DNA of 64,000 nucleotides from Candidatus Paralachnospira sangeri (GCA_904397815.1 CAJFOT010000113.1:16642-80641); one strand, 5' to 3'; shown: positions 1 through 11,738, numbered from the stretch's first letter. Numbers and translations are program-made. The notes: a model not told the origin generated them from the sequence alone.

Positions 1-1302
1 TCCGATGAATGGTACATGGGGCTTTTTTCACAGCTTCTTTTCACTGGCATTTATTTCGCCGTATCCAGGTTTGGAACGATCCGTGAGTGGCCGGCCTGGG
101 TGGCCGGCGCCGGCGGAGGACTGACCTTTCTTCTGGCGTATCTCCACAGATTCCGCATTGATCCCCTGGGACTGTATGAGGGAATATCCGACTATTATCA
201 GGTGCTCTTTCTCGGCACCATCGGACAGGCTACCTGGTATTCCAGCTACATCTGCGTTGTACTTCCGGTGATGATGGGCATCTATATGACCTGTCCTTAC
301 GGCCGGTCACTGCCGGGTCGACTGAAACAGCTGGCAGTCGGCGGATTCATTTTTCTGGGCTTTGCCACGTCTGTTACCCAGAACAGCGACAGCGTTTATA
401 TCGGACTGGGTCTGGCTCTTTTATTTCTTCTGTGGTTCGCCCTGGAAAACGGCCGAACATGGCGGCGTTATCTGGAAATTCTTCTGCTGGGATGCGGCGC
501 GGCCAAATTAACCGGTCTGCTCCAGACTGCTTTTCCCGAGCGGGTTCCTGATCTGGAGCCTCTTTCCATTTTTATTACCCAGAGTTCCCTGGGATGGATC
601 CTTCTCACTGTCCTGCTGCTGATCTATGCCCTCACGCTGGCAGCCGGCTGTTGCCTCAGTCTGCGGCAGCCGTCAGCTTCCGGAACCTGTTTTCCCATCC
701 GCACTCTGGTTCGCCGTTTTCGGCTTATCTTTTATGTTTTGATTGCTGCCTCTGTACTGGCGCTGCCGGTTCTGATGTGGATGGCTACCACAGGCCGCAT
801 ATCTGTCAGTACCGGTCTCTGGCAGCAGACCGGTTATCTGATATTCGACGAGGCCTGGGGCAGCGGTCGGGGTAAAACATGGCGCTATGCGGTGAAAATC
901 CTGAACGAATTTCCCCTTACCATGAAATTGTTCGGCTGCGGTCCTGACGCCATGACCTTCTATTCCGAAGCCTTGCATGCAAAAGAAATTGAAGCGATGT
1001 GGGGCGGACTCAGCCTGACCAACGCCCACAATGAATGGCTGACTGCTCTGATCGACTATGGCTTTATTGGCTTCGCTGCCTACCTTGTCATTTTTCTCTC
1101 ATCCCTGGCATGCATCATCAGAAGCTGGCGCCGCTGCCCGGTGCTGCTGGCTTTCGGTGCGGCCATTGTGGCTTATATGGGACATAATTTTTTCTGTTAT
1201 CAGCAGGCAGTGTGTACGCCTCTGATTTTTATCGCCATGGCTGCAGCGCAGCGTCTCAGCCGGGATGCCGGCGCAGCCGGAACACAGACCCAAAATCCAT
1301 AG
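1..1302 (+). CDS. O-antigen ligase-like polytopic membrane protein (5' partial)
   Basis: The reading frame is open from the first base of the window, so the N-terminus lies outside it. At least 430 residues are visible, almost entirely hydrophobic, with about nine to ten predicted membrane segments. Near residues 320-350 there is a loop with a Gly-Cys-Gly-Pro turn followed by the Wzy_C-type signature in which AHNEWL precedes a Gly-Phe-Ile-Gly membrane segment. This is the pattern of the O-antigen ligase / polymerase family, which transfers or polymerises lipid-linked glycans on the outer face of the membrane. The family is known; the substrate here cannot be told. The next gene has its own promoter, so this is probably the last gene of an operon that begins upstream. 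Confidence 0.7.
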   Translation, partial: SDEWYMGLFSQLLFTGIYFAVSRFGTIREWPAWVAGAGGGLTFLLAYLHRFRIDPLGLYEGISDYYQVLFLGTIGQATWYSSYICVVLPVMMGIYMTCPYGRSLPGRLKQLAVGGFIFLGFATSVTQNSDSVYIGLGLALLFLLWFALENGRTWRRYLEILLLGCGAAKLTGLLQTAFPERVPDLEPLSIFITQSSLGWILLTVLLLIYALTLAAGCCLSLRQPSASGTCFPIRTLVRRFRLIFYVLIAASVLALPVLMWMATTGRISVSTGLWQQTGYLIFDEAWGSGRGKTWRYAVKILNEFPLTMKLFGCGPDAMTFYSEALHAKEIEAMWGGLSLTNAHNEWLTALIDYGFIGFAAYLVIFLSSLACIIRSWRRCPVLLAFGAAIVAYMGHNFFCYQQAVCTPLIFIAMAAAQRLSRDAGAAGTQTQNP

Positions 1303-1328
1303 CCATTTTCTCCTGCCTGTGTTATAAT
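1300..1328 (+). promoter_or_regulatory. Sigma-A-type promoter for the 1370 gene
   Basis: A perfect -10 box TATAAT lies at 1323-1328. It has a 4/6 match to the -35 box (TAGCCA, 1300-1305) at 17 bp spacing. The start codon is 42 bases downstream of the -10 box. Confidence 0.55.
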
Positions 1329-1369
1329 AACAATGGCATATTTTCTATTGCAATTGGAGGGACACAAAT

Positions 1370-2215
1370 ATGACAAATAAAGAAATGACCGCTGAACAGC
1401 TTCTGATACAGGCGGAAGGTCTGATGCAGGATGTCCATAACTTTGAATGTCAGTTAATGGTATCCGTTACCCTTTTAGGCAAGGATCAGCGCATTATCGA
1501 AAACCAGTTAAGCAATCATTCTGTCATTTTTCAGGACAAAGCCAAAGTCGAGATCGCAACCCGTTTCTACGGCATGGACCTGGCTCAGACATCCTACTGG
1601 GTGACAGAAGGAGAACATTATTATGAATATTCCAGCGACAGCCAGGGATGGAAGCGAAACGAATACAGGCAGGGGAATTTTCTGAGTTATCTGGAATCCT
1701 TCTATATGCTCCTGAATTTCCCGTCCTTTTTCAGAGATAAAAAATCCTTTGAGATAATCGGTACTGACACAGTCAATGGACGCAGCTGCATCGCCCTGAG
1801 GGGAATCATACCGGGCGAATTCAGCAAGCCGGTCCTCAGTCTGGTCGCCAGCATGACCCTGCTGAGTATCCTGACCGATGATGAATCATTTTATGAAGAC
1901 ATGCCTGATATTCCGATTCATGCTTATCTGGATGAAGAAACCGGCCATGTAGTCAAGCTGGTATTCAGTCTGAAAGAAGCGGAAGAAAAAATACTGGACA
2001 ATGCTTACGGCCCCGACCAGCCCCGGCCGATGGCCGGTATCTGGGGTGCCGTATCCACACTGGTCTACCAAAATTATGGACAGGCACCAGATTTCCGGAT
2101 TCCGGACGAAGTGCTGAAAAATTATGTGGATATCAGCCCGCAGAATCCGGCTGAGGAAACACACAGTCATTCGCATGACGATGGCAGCTGCGAATGCGGC
2201 TGTCACAACCATTAA
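1370..2215 (+). CDS. Unknown protein, LolA/LppX-like beta fold, His/Cys-rich tail
   Basis: The 281-residue protein follows a good ribosome binding site (GGAGG about 9 bases before the ATG). It has no signal peptide and no membrane segment. The body alternates short beta-type strands (for example the WVTEGEHYYEY and WKRNEYR stretches) and resembles the lipoprotein-carrier-like fold of LolA/LppX/DUF6612 proteins, but without their usual lipobox. The last 17 residues are rich in ligands: HSHSHDD followed by CECGC and HNH. This would suit binding of a transition metal such as zinc or nickel, though that is inference. It is monocistronic, with its own promoter and a shared terminator. I do not recognise a specific family. 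Confidence 0.6.
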   Translation: MTNKEMTAEQLLIQAEGLMQDVHNFECQLMVSVTLLGKDQRIIENQLSNHSVIFQDKAKVEIATRFYGMDLAQTSYWVTEGEHYYEYSSDSQGWKRNEYRQGNFLSYLESFYMLLNFPSFFRDKKSFEIIGTDTVNGRSCIALRGIIPGEFSKPVLSLVASMTLLSILTDDESFYEDMPDIPIHAYLDEETGHVVKLVFSLKEAEEKILDNAYGPDQPRPMAGIWGAVSTLVYQNYGQAPDFRIPDEVLKNYVDISPQNPAEETHSHSHDDGSCECGCHNH

Positions 2216-2225
2216 AACAGAATTC

Positions 2226-2286
2226 AGGTCCGTTTTTCGGCATCAGGCTTTTCTCAAAAATATGCCCTGTCCTGAAAAACGGACCT
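2226..2286. terminator. Bidirectional intrinsic terminator between convergent genes
   Basis: A perfect 13-bp inverted repeat (2226-2238 with 2274-2286, core GGTCCG) encloses a 35-base loop. It sits between the plus-strand 1370 gene and the minus-strand cvfB gene, with T-rich sequence on the plus side (2287-2300) and the run of A/T inside the stem. It can end transcription from both sides. Confidence 0.7.
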
Positions 2287-2290
2287 TCCT

Positions 2291-3130
2291 TTATTTTTTC
2301 TCTATCGCGTCTTCCGTCTGTCTGATTTTTCCTTCTTTCATCAGCCTTCCCACCGCACGTTTAAAAGCATTTTTGCTGAGGCCGAATTCTTTCTGGATCA
2401 CCAGAGGGGCTGTTCTATCGGTAAAAGGCATGACGCCGCCCCGTTCTTCCAAATATTTCATAATCAGTTCCGCATCTGCATCCATCTGAAGATAGGCTTT
2501 ATCCCGCAGGGTCAGATTTAGTTTTCCATCAGGACGGACGCTGAGGATTCTGGCATGTACGATATCTCCTGCTTTTTTGTTCTGGAAAAATTCCTGCCGG
2601 GGAATCATGCCATGATATTTATTTTCCACTGCCACCAGCGCGCCCAGCTCCGGTTTTACCTCATAAATCGTACCGGTTACGTACTGCCCCTTCTGAAACA
2701 GCCCTTCCGGCGCAGGTTCCAGAAGGTTGTATACCTTCATCGTTGCGCAGAGCCGGTCGCTTTTATCAATATACAATGTGACCAGACACAGATCACCTGT
2801 ATGGATTTTATGGGTTTGCTCTTTAAATGGAAGAAATAAATCTTTATCAAGGCCCCAGTCCAGGAAAGCGCCGATGGTGCTCAGCTGTGCTACCCGCAGC
2901 AGCGCCAGCCCGCCCAGTTCCAGCTTGGCTTTCTGAGTGGTAGCTACCAGTCTGTCCTCTGAATCCTTGTAGATAAAAACTTCCAGTGTATCGCCTTTTT
3001 TATACCCCTGATTCAGATATTTTTTGGGGAGAAGCACCTCTTCCCTGCTGTCATCCGGCCCCAAATAAGCACCATGCTCTGTGGTCCGTTTCCATATCAG
3101 CTGCTGTGTTTTTCCTAACTCTATTTTCAC
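2291..3130 (-). CDS. cvfB: CvfB-family S1 RNA-binding protein
   Basis: This 279-residue protein has the CvfB layout: three S1-type OB folds (roughly residues 1-60, 65-135 and 145-215) and a C-terminal winged helix (about 220-275, with the LSKNAFKRAVGRL recognition helix). CvfB binds RNA and affects virulence-factor or global gene expression in Firmicutes. The start codon is GTG, preceded by AAGGAG at 7-8 bases. It is the last gene of a minus-strand operon (cls, dipeptidase, thioesterase, cvfB) with only 25 bases to the gene before it, and the bidirectional terminator follows. Length and domain order are typical for the family. Confidence 0.88.
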   Translation of the reverse strand: MKIELGKTQQLIWKRTTEHGAYLGPDDSREEVLLPKKYLNQGYKKGDTLEVFIYKDSEDRLVATTQKAKLELGGLALLRVAQLSTIGAFLDWGLDKDLFLPFKEQTHKIHTGDLCLVTLYIDKSDRLCATMKVYNLLEPAPEGLFQKGQYVTGTIYEVKPELGALVAVENKYHGMIPRQEFFQNKKAGDIVHARILSVRPDGKLNLTLRDKAYLQMDADAELIMKYLEERGGVMPFTDRTAPLVIQKEFGLSKNAFKRAVGRLMKEGKIRQTEDAIEKK

Positions 3131-3155
3131 TTTTTTTCTCCTTCGTTTTGATCTG

Positions 3156-3866
3156 TCATTCTTCTGCTTCTACCACCGCATAAGGATTTCCTTTTTCATC
3201 TGCCAGCACCACCCAGTACACTCCTTCTTCTTCCAGCACAGAAGGATAAATCTGATCGCCCATGACTGCCGCTGTTTTATACTCTACCTGCAGTCTGCGG
3301 CAGCGGAAATCTTCCGGCAGGTACTCCCAGGCCATCAGCGGATAACAGCTGTTATTGACATGATGATTGGTGTCGATCTCATGCCGTCTTACCGGAAAAG
3401 AGGGCAAAGATATAAATGTACGGTCCCTGGGTATTTTGATCTTTCTGTCACGGTATTCCATATCCAGCCGGGTCTCCTGGCCATAGGCCGCCACATCTTC
3501 AGGATTGGCCTTCACCGGATGGCCGGTATCGGTATTTACATAAACCCAGACAGAATTGGCTTTCACCGCATAATCTCCCTGGCTGTCTTTTATAAAAAAA
3601 TTTCTCAGGCCGAAAAATCCTCTGAAATCATACGGAAACGTACCGATCTCTATCTCCTCGCCAAAATCCGGATATCGGGTCACCTCAATCTGCCAGGAAT
3701 TCAGCAGCCATGCCCGATGCTTCTCCTTGAGCGCGTCAATACCGATATGCACCGCCTCTGACTGGAAAGTGCTGCAATCCTGAAAATAATTAATGATGCT
3801 GTACATCGTCAGCTTTTCATCATTTCCGATCTCACTGTAACGTACTCTGCCGCGAAATGTATACAT
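3156..3866 (-). CDS. Acyl-ACP thioesterase (double hot-dog)
   Basis: The 236-residue protein has two tandem hot-dog domains. The first (about 1-130) begins with the typical FxxRYSEIG start and contains a membrane-proximal WQIEVTRYP strand. The second (about 150-236) contains the family motif D-x-N-x-H-V-N-N (residues around 165-172, seen as DTNHHVNN). Enzymes of this FatA/FatB-like bacterial group hydrolyse acyl-ACP to release free fatty acids during fatty acid synthesis. It lies 14 bases after the dipeptidase gene and is co-transcribed with the phospholipid gene cls, which fits a membrane-lipid theme for the operon. Confidence 0.85.
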   Translation of the reverse strand: MYTFRGRVRYSEIGNDEKLTMYSIINYFQDCSTFQSEAVHIGIDALKEKHRAWLLNSWQIEVTRYPDFGEEIEIGTFPYDFRGFFGLRNFFIKDSQGDYAVKANSVWVYVNTDTGHPVKANPEDVAAYGQETRLDMEYRDRKIKIPRDRTFISLPSFPVRRHEIDTNHHVNNSCYPLMAWEYLPEDFRCRRLQVEYKTAAVMGDQIYPSVLEEEGVYWVVLADEKGNPYAVVEAEE

Positions 3867-3880
3867 ATTTCATCCTTTCT

Positions 3881-4927
3881 TCATCTGTACGAGACGCGCT
3901 CACAAGTCTCGGCGCAAGATCCGGGGAGGGTTCTTTCATCTGATAAAATCTCCCGGAACACTCTCATAACATTTTTATAAAATATTTTTTCAATTTCGGA
4001 TTCAGAAAAACCGGCCCTGCCCATTGCCTCAGCCAGCTGCTGCATCATGGAGCAGTCTCTGATTTCCACCTCACAGTCTATCCCGTCAAAATCTGTTCCC
4101 AGACCTACGCAGTCCATTCCCCCCACATTGGTCATATACCGGATCTGCGCCACCATATCCTCTGTTTTGCTCAGAGACAGGGTCTTTCCCCCGGCTGCGT
4201 CCAGAAACCGGCTGTAGAAATTAATACCGGCCACACCGCCCCGATCCGCCAGACACCTGATCATATCATCCGTCAGGTTTCTCGGATGGGGCGCCAACAC
4301 CCGGGCATTGGAATGACTGGCAATAAACGGCTGGGCGGTGTGACGGGCCACATCCCAAAAGCCATCGTCAGAAAGGTGGGAAACATCTATGATGATACCC
4401 AGCCGTTCCATTTCTTCCAGAAATGCAATGCCCTGATCTTTCAGTCCTCTGCCTCCTGAATGCCCTGCTTCCTGTCCTCCGCCGGACAGCTGCGGATAAG
4501 CCAGTTCATTTTCAAAATTCCATGTCAGAGTCAGCATCCGCACTCCCAGACGGTAAAAGGTACGCAGCAGGCTGACATTTCCCCGGCACAGCCCGCCGCC
4601 TTCGACAGACAGCATGGCAGACAGTTTTCCTTCGGCCCAATTTTTCTCGATCTGATCCGCCGCGGTCACCGGCCGGATCAGATCCTGATTTTTTTCCATC
4701 TCCTGCCAGAACAGATCCGCCTGTTCCAGCCCCGATTCCAGAGGATCTTTCTCATCCGCATCAGAAAATATGGCAAAAGTCTGTACCATATATCCCCCTG
4801 CCTTCATCTTCTCCAAATCGATATGGCATCTGCTGCGCCGCAGTTCTGCGTCCTTTCCCATCCGCCTTAACAGCTGGAGCATCGACAATGTGTCGCAGTG
4901 CATATCCGCCACTCTTACAGCCCCCAT
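3881..4927 (-). CDS. Membrane dipeptidase, peptidase family M19
   Basis: The 348-residue protein is a zinc-dependent dipeptidase of the renal dipeptidase type. The metal ligands are readable: HxD in ADMHCDT near the N-terminus, the bridging Glu in LSVEGGG, His in IDVSHLS, His in IASHSN and Asp in GTDFDG. The open frame extends 77 codons further upstream, into the cls gene. The start was placed at the ATG at 4927 because GGAGGA lies 6-11 bases before it and the metal-binding domain begins at once. The upstream part has no family similarity. There is no signal peptide, so it probably acts in the cytoplasm on dipeptides or D-amino-acid-containing peptides. Confidence 0.87.
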   Translation of the reverse strand: MGAVRVADMHCDTLSMLQLLRRMGKDAELRRSRCHIDLEKMKAGGYMVQTFAIFSDADEKDPLESGLEQADLFWQEMEKNQDLIRPVTAADQIEKNWAEGKLSAMLSVEGGGLCRGNVSLLRTFYRLGVRMLTLTWNFENELAYPQLSGGGQEAGHSGGRGLKDQGIAFLEEMERLGIIIDVSHLSDDGFWDVARHTAQPFIASHSNARVLAPHPRNLTDDMIRCLADRGGVAGINFYSRFLDAAGGKTLSLSKTEDMVAQIRYMTNVGGMDCVGLGTDFDGIDCEVEIRDCSMMQQLAEAMGRAGFSESEIEKIFYKNVMRVFREILSDERTLPGSCAETCERVSYR

Positions 4928-4995
4928 CTCTTTTCCTCCTCCATCCTTTTGATCCGGCCGCCGCGCCGCCCTGCCGCGCCCTGTATGCCTGCTTC

Positions 4996-6525
4996 TTACA
5001 AAAGAGGCGCAAAGACACGCAGCACCATCTGGAACAATCCTTTCCAGAAACCCGGCGTACAGTCCCGCTCTGTAATCTGCCGGCTTTTTTCCTGGGTTTC
5101 CAGAAAATCCCTCTTCACCTGTGCCACCACAGGCGACTCGAAGAAGTAGGTGCCGCATTCAAAATGCAGATACAGGCTTCGGTAATCCGTGTTAATGGTT
5201 CCCACTGTAGCAATTTTATCGTCGGAAACAAAACATTTGCCGTGGACGAAGCCCGGCGTATATTCATAGATTTTCACCCCATAGCGGATTAAGCCCTCAT
5301 AATAGGACTGCGTCAGCAGAAAGACAGCCTTTTTGTCCGGGATTCCCGGCGTGATGATCCGTACATCCACCTGCCGCTTGGCCGCCAGCGTCAGCGCCGT
5401 GACCATATCATGATCCACAATCAGATAAGGGGTAAAAATATAAACATATTTCTGTGCCTGATTAATAATATTCAGGTATACATTCTCACCTGTCGTCTCA
5501 TTGTCCAGAGGGGTATCCCCATAGGGCTGAATATACCCGGTTCCGTCAAAGGGCTCCGGATGCCAGACACGGGGACGGAACCGCTCATAATTATAATCCT
5601 CCGGCCGAAAAGCGTTCCACATATCCAGGAACATCACCGTATAATTCCAGACCGCCTCCCCCTTCAGCATGAATCCATTGTCCTTCCAATGACCATATTT
5701 CACGATCGTATTGATATATTCATCTGCCAGATTGATGCCGCCGCTGAAGGCGGTATGGCCGTCAATCACCATAATCTTTCTGTGATCCCGGTTATTCATC
5801 ACAACGGAAAAAATCGGCACAAAGGGATTAAAGGCAAAGGAGCGGATTCCCATCTCTTCCAGCTCCCAGTGATAATCGCTGGGAAGGCTGGTGGGCAGGC
5901 AGCCGATATCATCATAAATCAGACGCACATCCACCCCTTCCTTTACCTTTTCTTTCAGGATATCCAGAATCCCCTTCCACATATTATCATTGGCGATAAT
6001 GAAATATTCCATAAAGATAAAGTGTTCTGCCTTTTTCAGTTCTTCCAGCATCACCGGATAAACATCGTCTCCCAGAGGATAATAAACTGCCTCTGTGTTT
6101 TTGTACACCGGATAGCCGGTATAATTCAGATATTTGCATTGTCCCGCCACATAAGCGTCTTTTTCCTCTATCTCTCTTAAAATCTCAGGACTCTGAATCA
6201 GCAGACCTTTTGATTTTCTGGCAGCCATATCCAGCTTTCTCCGCATCTTCCTGGCCGGACGCTTTGTCCCCAGAGTCAGATACAGCAGGCCGCCCAGCAG
6301 CGGCAGCGCCATTACTGCCATAATCCATGGGATCTTCAGATCCGGGTTCTGATCCTTGCTGACAATCACCAGAACCACTACCACGCTGAGCACAGAGAAA
6401 AATATAGTGATCGGCACCGAATAATTGGCCAGTTCCCAGAACAGGATAATATACCAGGCAAACTGGAGCACCAGACAGGTACCGAAAATCACGATACGAT
6501 TCATAAAAAGCTTCAGTATCTTCAC
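4996..6525 (-). CDS. cls: Cardiolipin synthase (phospholipase D type)
   Basis: This is a 509-residue protein with two N-terminal membrane segments (about 8-33 and 38-56) plus a third hydrophobic stretch (about 65-85). Two phospholipase D catalytic domains follow, each with an HxKxxxxD motif: HRKIMVID at about 248 and HGKCFVSD at about 428. It condenses two phosphatidylglycerols, or a related pair, to cardiolipin at the membrane. The start is a GTG at 6525 because the purine-rich box AAGGAGG sits 6 bases before it. The ATG 33 bases upstream has no such site. It is the first gene of the operon with dipeptidase, thioesterase and cvfB. Confidence 0.9.
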   Translation of the reverse strand: MKILKLFMNRIVIFGTCLVLQFAWYIILFWELANYSVPITIFFSVLSVVVVLVIVSKDQNPDLKIPWIMAVMALPLLGGLLYLTLGTKRPARKMRRKLDMAARKSKGLLIQSPEILREIEEKDAYVAGQCKYLNYTGYPVYKNTEAVYYPLGDDVYPVMLEELKKAEHFIFMEYFIIANDNMWKGILDILKEKVKEGVDVRLIYDDIGCLPTSLPSDYHWELEEMGIRSFAFNPFVPIFSVVMNNRDHRKIMVIDGHTAFSGGINLADEYINTIVKYGHWKDNGFMLKGEAVWNYTVMFLDMWNAFRPEDYNYERFRPRVWHPEPFDGTGYIQPYGDTPLDNETTGENVYLNIINQAQKYVYIFTPYLIVDHDMVTALTLAAKRQVDVRIITPGIPDKKAVFLLTQSYYEGLIRYGVKIYEYTPGFVHGKCFVSDDKIATVGTINTDYRSLYLHFECGTYFFESPVVAQVKRDFLETQEKSRQITERDCTPGFWKGLFQMVLRVFAPLL

Positions 6526-6569
6526 AAAATGCCTCCTTCGTAACAGCAGTGACAACAATCACTGTGTTA

Positions 6570-6598
6570 ATCATAATATATCCTGAGAAAAGACGCAA
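6570..6598 (-). promoter_or_regulatory. Promoter of the cls operon
   Basis: Read on the minus strand, TTGCGT (6593-6598) and TATGAT (6570-6575) are 17 bp apart, 45 bases before the GTG of cls. The -35 box touches the base of the atp terminator hairpin, so the two signals are packed together. Confidence 0.5.
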
Positions 6599-6632
6599 GA
6601 CCAGGCCCGTCAAAAAATAGGGGTCTGGTCTT
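6597..6632 (-). terminator. Terminator of the atp operon
   Basis: The arms 6597-6608 and 6621-6632 pair over 12 bp, with one G-U pair, just after the atpC stop. In the minus direction the stem is followed by a modest T-rich stretch (GCGTCTTTTCT). The weak tail means some read-through into cls is possible. Confidence 0.55.
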
Positions 6633-6636
6633 AATT

Positions 6637-7053
6637 TCAGTGCATATTATATTTACTTGAAATCCGCAGTCTGGACATCGCTCTGGCCAATGCCGCCTGA
6701 GTCTGATGGTATTCCTGAATGCTCTGCTTCTGCCGCAGCTGTTCTTCCGCCCTCTCCATGGCCAGCTGGGCACGCTTCACATCGATATCCTCCGGCCGCT
6801 CTGCCGTATCCGCCAGCACTGTCACCCGGTTATTGGCAATCTGGACGAAACCCACACCCACAGCCGCCTCGATCCAGCTTCCCTCCTCTGTCTGGAGCCG
6901 CAGATCCCCGGCGGTAATGGCAATTACCATATTTTCATGATGGGCCAGGATGCCGATCTCCCCGTCCACAGCCGGTATAATCAGCTGGATACATTTTCCG
7001 TCATAAAAAATCTTATCACTGGCGATTACCCGCAGTGTAAACGTACTGCCCAT
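6637..7053 (-). CDS. atpC: F1 ATP synthase epsilon subunit
   Basis: The 138-residue protein has the N-terminal beta-sandwich of epsilon (IPAVDGEIGILAHHENM, with the typical DGEIGIL turn at about 28-34) and a C-terminal two-helix domain (about 90-130, RAQLAMERAEEQL). Epsilon is part of the central stalk and regulates ATP hydrolysis. It is the last gene of the atp operon, 25 bases after atpD. An AGGAG ribosome site precedes the ATG. Confidence 0.95.
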   Translation of the reverse strand: MGSTFTLRVIASDKIFYDGKCIQLIIPAVDGEIGILAHHENMVIAITAGDLRLQTEEGSWIEAAVGVGFVQIANNRVTVLADTAERPEDIDVKRAQLAMERAEEQLRQKQSIQEYHQTQAALARAMSRLRISSKYNMH

Positions 7054-7078
7054 AAGATGATCACTCCTCTGACCGGCG

Positions 7079-9411
<2,333 letters not shown>

Positions 9412-9422
9412 ATCCTGTCACC

Positions 9423-11228
9423 TTACTTATTATGAAAATCTGCCGCTTCATTCTGATCCGGCAGCACTGCCTGAACATATTCCCTTGCCACAGCCAGAAC
9501 CCGCTCTGTCAGTTCATCTGTCAGTTCTTTCTTTTCCTCTATCTCCCGGCCGATCTCAGGATGGGATGTCTCAAAATAGTCCAGCATCCCTTTCTGGAAT
9601 TCCTTCATCTTCGGCCGTTCTACATTCAGCATCACCTTGTGGGTAGCCGCCAGCAGCGTGATCACCTGCTCATGCATACTCATGGGATTGCACAGAGGCT
9701 GCTTCAGCAGTTCCATCAGTCCGTTTCCATACTGGAGCTGCTCTTTGGTAGAAGCGTCCAGATCAGAACTGAACTGGGTGAACACCTCCATCTCGCGGAA
9801 CTGGGCCAGATCGATACGGATGCTGCCCGATGCCTTCTTCATCGCCTTTGTCTGCGCCGCTCCGCCTACACGGGAAACTGACAGACCGACATTTACCGCA
9901 GGCCGCATACCGGCGAAGAACAGGTCGCTCTCCAGGAAAATCTGACCGTCAGTAATGGAAATCACATTGGTAGGAATATATGCAGACACATCTCCCTCCT
10001 GGGTTTCAATAATAGGAAGGGCTGTGATTGACCCGCCTCCCAGCTCATCGCTCAGCCGGCTGGAACGCTCCAGCAGACGAGAATGAAGATAAAATACATC
10101 GCCGGGATAAGCCTCACGCCCGGGAGAGCGCTCCAGCAGCAGGGACAGCGCCCGGTAAGCCACTGCATGCTTCGACAGATCATCATAGACAATCAGCACA
10201 TCTTTTCCCTGATACATGAAATATTCCGCCAGCGCTGTGCCGGAATAGGGAGCCACATACTGGAGGGATGCCGGGTCACTGGCTGTCGCTGACAGAACAA
10301 TCGTATAATCCATGGCATTATGAGTCCGCAACGTATTGACGATCTTCGCCACAGTTGATGCCTTCTGTCCGATAGCCACATAGATACAGATCACATCCTT
10401 CCCCTTCTGGTTCAGGATGGCATCCACCGCAATGGAAGTTTTTCCTGTCTGCCGGTCACCGATAATCAGCTCTCTCTGCCCCCGGCCAATAGGGAACATA
10501 GAGTCAATAGCCAGAATGCCCGTTTCCAGCGGCACGCTGACAGACTTTCTGTCTACGATACCAGGCGCCTCATGTTCAATCGGACGGTATTCACTGCTTT
10601 CGATCTCACCTCTTCCGTCAATGGGCGCCCCCAGAGCATCTATAATTCTGCCGAGAAAAGCATCTCCTACCGGTACTCCGGCCATTTTGCCGGTGCGCAC
10701 CACCCGGGATCCCTCCCGGATTTCGCTGTCCCGGCCAAAAAGAATGCATCCGGTTTCTTCCCGCCGGATATCCTGCACCATGGCTTTTACTCCATTGTCA
10801 AAAAGAAGGATCTCTCCATACATGGCATGGTGAATCCCTTCTACGATAGCAATTCCGTCACCCACCCAGGTTACAAATCCCACTTCCTGACTGGATGCTG
10901 TCTCGCCCTGAAAATCCTCTATCCTGCCTCTGAGGATGGGGATGATATCTTTCATTTCTGTGGCTTTCTCACGGCCGGACCCGGAGAACATCTGCTGTTT
11001 CAGCTGTCTTAACTGTCCTCTGGCACTGAAGTCAAACTCCATGCTGTCAGCCCGGAGAATAAATCCGCTGATCAGACCGGGCTCTTCCTCCATGACCAGA
11101 TTCACACTGCCGCAGCCGGTTTTTCTCCGGAGAAATTCTTTCATCTGCTGTACCTGTTCTTCCGAGGGAGCCGTCACATACAGCAAAACCGCGTTCAAGG
11201 TTTCCTGCTTAATTTCCTCTTGCTTCAT
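9423..11228 (-). CDS. atpA: Fusion of delta C-terminal domain with ATP synthase alpha subunit
   Basis: The protein has 601 residues against about 500 for a normal alpha subunit. Residues from about 92 onward are a full alpha subunit: [12 protein letters not shown] near the start, P-loop GDRQTGKTS, and the C-terminal helical domain. Residues 9-80 match the C-terminal half of the delta/OSCP subunit: an [13 protein letters not shown] strand-helix, a helix with KEFLRRKTG, and the hallmark GFILR...RGQLRQL strand-helix. The N-terminal six-helix domain of delta is absent, and no separate atpH gene lies in the operon. The start at 11228 is chosen because AGGTGG lies 5 bases before it; it overlaps atpF by 20 bases. 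An upstream ATG at 11261 has no clear ribosome site. Confidence 0.9.
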   Translation of the reverse strand: MKQEEIKQETLNAVLLYVTAPSEEQVQQMKEFLRRKTGCGSVNLVMEEEPGLISGFILRADSMEFDFSARGQLRQLKQQMFSGSGREKATEMKDIIPILRGRIEDFQGETASSQEVGFVTWVGDGIAIVEGIHHAMYGEILLFDNGVKAMVQDIRREETGCILFGRDSEIREGSRVVRTGKMAGVPVGDAFLGRIIDALGAPIDGRGEIESSEYRPIEHEAPGIVDRKSVSVPLETGILAIDSMFPIGRGQRELIIGDRQTGKTSIAVDAILNQKGKDVICIYVAIGQKASTVAKIVNTLRTHNAMDYTIVLSATASDPASLQYVAPYSGTALAEYFMYQGKDVLIVYDDLSKHAVAYRALSLLLERSPGREAYPGDVFYLHSRLLERSSRLSDELGGGSITALPIIETQEGDVSAYIPTNVISITDGQIFLESDLFFAGMRPAVNVGLSVSRVGGAAQTKAMKKASGSIRIDLAQFREMEVFTQFSSDLDASTKEQLQYGNGLMELLKQPLCNPMSMHEQVITLLAATHKVMLNVERPKMKEFQKGMLDYFETSHPEIGREIEEKKELTDELTERVLAVAREYVQAVLPDQNEAADFHNK

Positions 11229-11712
11229 TCGAACCACCTGCTTCTGATAAAAATGCGTCATAGATCATCTGATCCTCTGCCGGGCTGTTCTTTTCCTTCA
11301 GGATTTTCTCCGCGGCGTCTACGGCCAGAGAAGCAATCTCTGACTCCATCTCTTTCAATGCTTTTTTCTTTTCCTCATCAATGGCCGCCTGCGCTTTCGC
11401 AATCATCTGTCCCGCCTGGGCACCGGCTTCGTCCACAATACGCTGATATTCCGCCTGACCGTCCGCTTTCGCCTGATCCAGAATTTTAACAGACGTTTCC
11501 TTCGCCTCACTGAGGGATTTTTCATACTGTGCCTTCATATCCAGCGCTTTCTTCTCCGCTTCACCGGCAGAAGCAAACTGGCTGTCAATCAGCGCTTTTC
11601 GCTGTTCCATCACCTGGATCACACGGCCGAATAAAAACTTTTTCATTAATAAATAAAGCACCAGAAGGTTCACCACTGTCCACAGGATGTTCCAGAAATC
11701 AATTCTCAGCAC
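11209..11712 (-). CDS. atpF: F0 ATP synthase b subunit
   Basis: This 167-residue protein has one N-terminal membrane helix (about 5-25, [18 protein letters not shown]) and a long, charged alpha-helical stalk (about 30-155) rich in Ala, Glu, Lys and Gln, as expected of the peripheral stalk dimer. In normal enzymes the C-terminus of b binds the C-terminal domain of delta. Here that domain is fused to alpha, so b would contact the alpha fusion directly. The gene lies 26 bases after atpE and overlaps the start of atpA. Confidence 0.94.
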   Translation of the reverse strand: MLRIDFWNILWTVVNLLVLYLLMKKFLFGRVIQVMEQRKALIDSQFASAGEAEKKALDMKAQYEKSLSEAKETSVKILDQAKADGQAEYQRIVDEAGAQAGQMIAKAQAAIDEEKKKALKEMESEIASLAVDAAEKILKEKNSPAEDQMIYDAFLSEAGGSNEARGN

Positions 11713-11738
11713 TTTATTTCACCTGCCTTTCTCTGTCA

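Noticed and set aside
4928-5158. N-terminal 77-codon extension of the M19 dipeptidase
   Set aside because: It overlaps the cls gene and is not like any M19 protein; the start at 4927 has a strong ribosome site.
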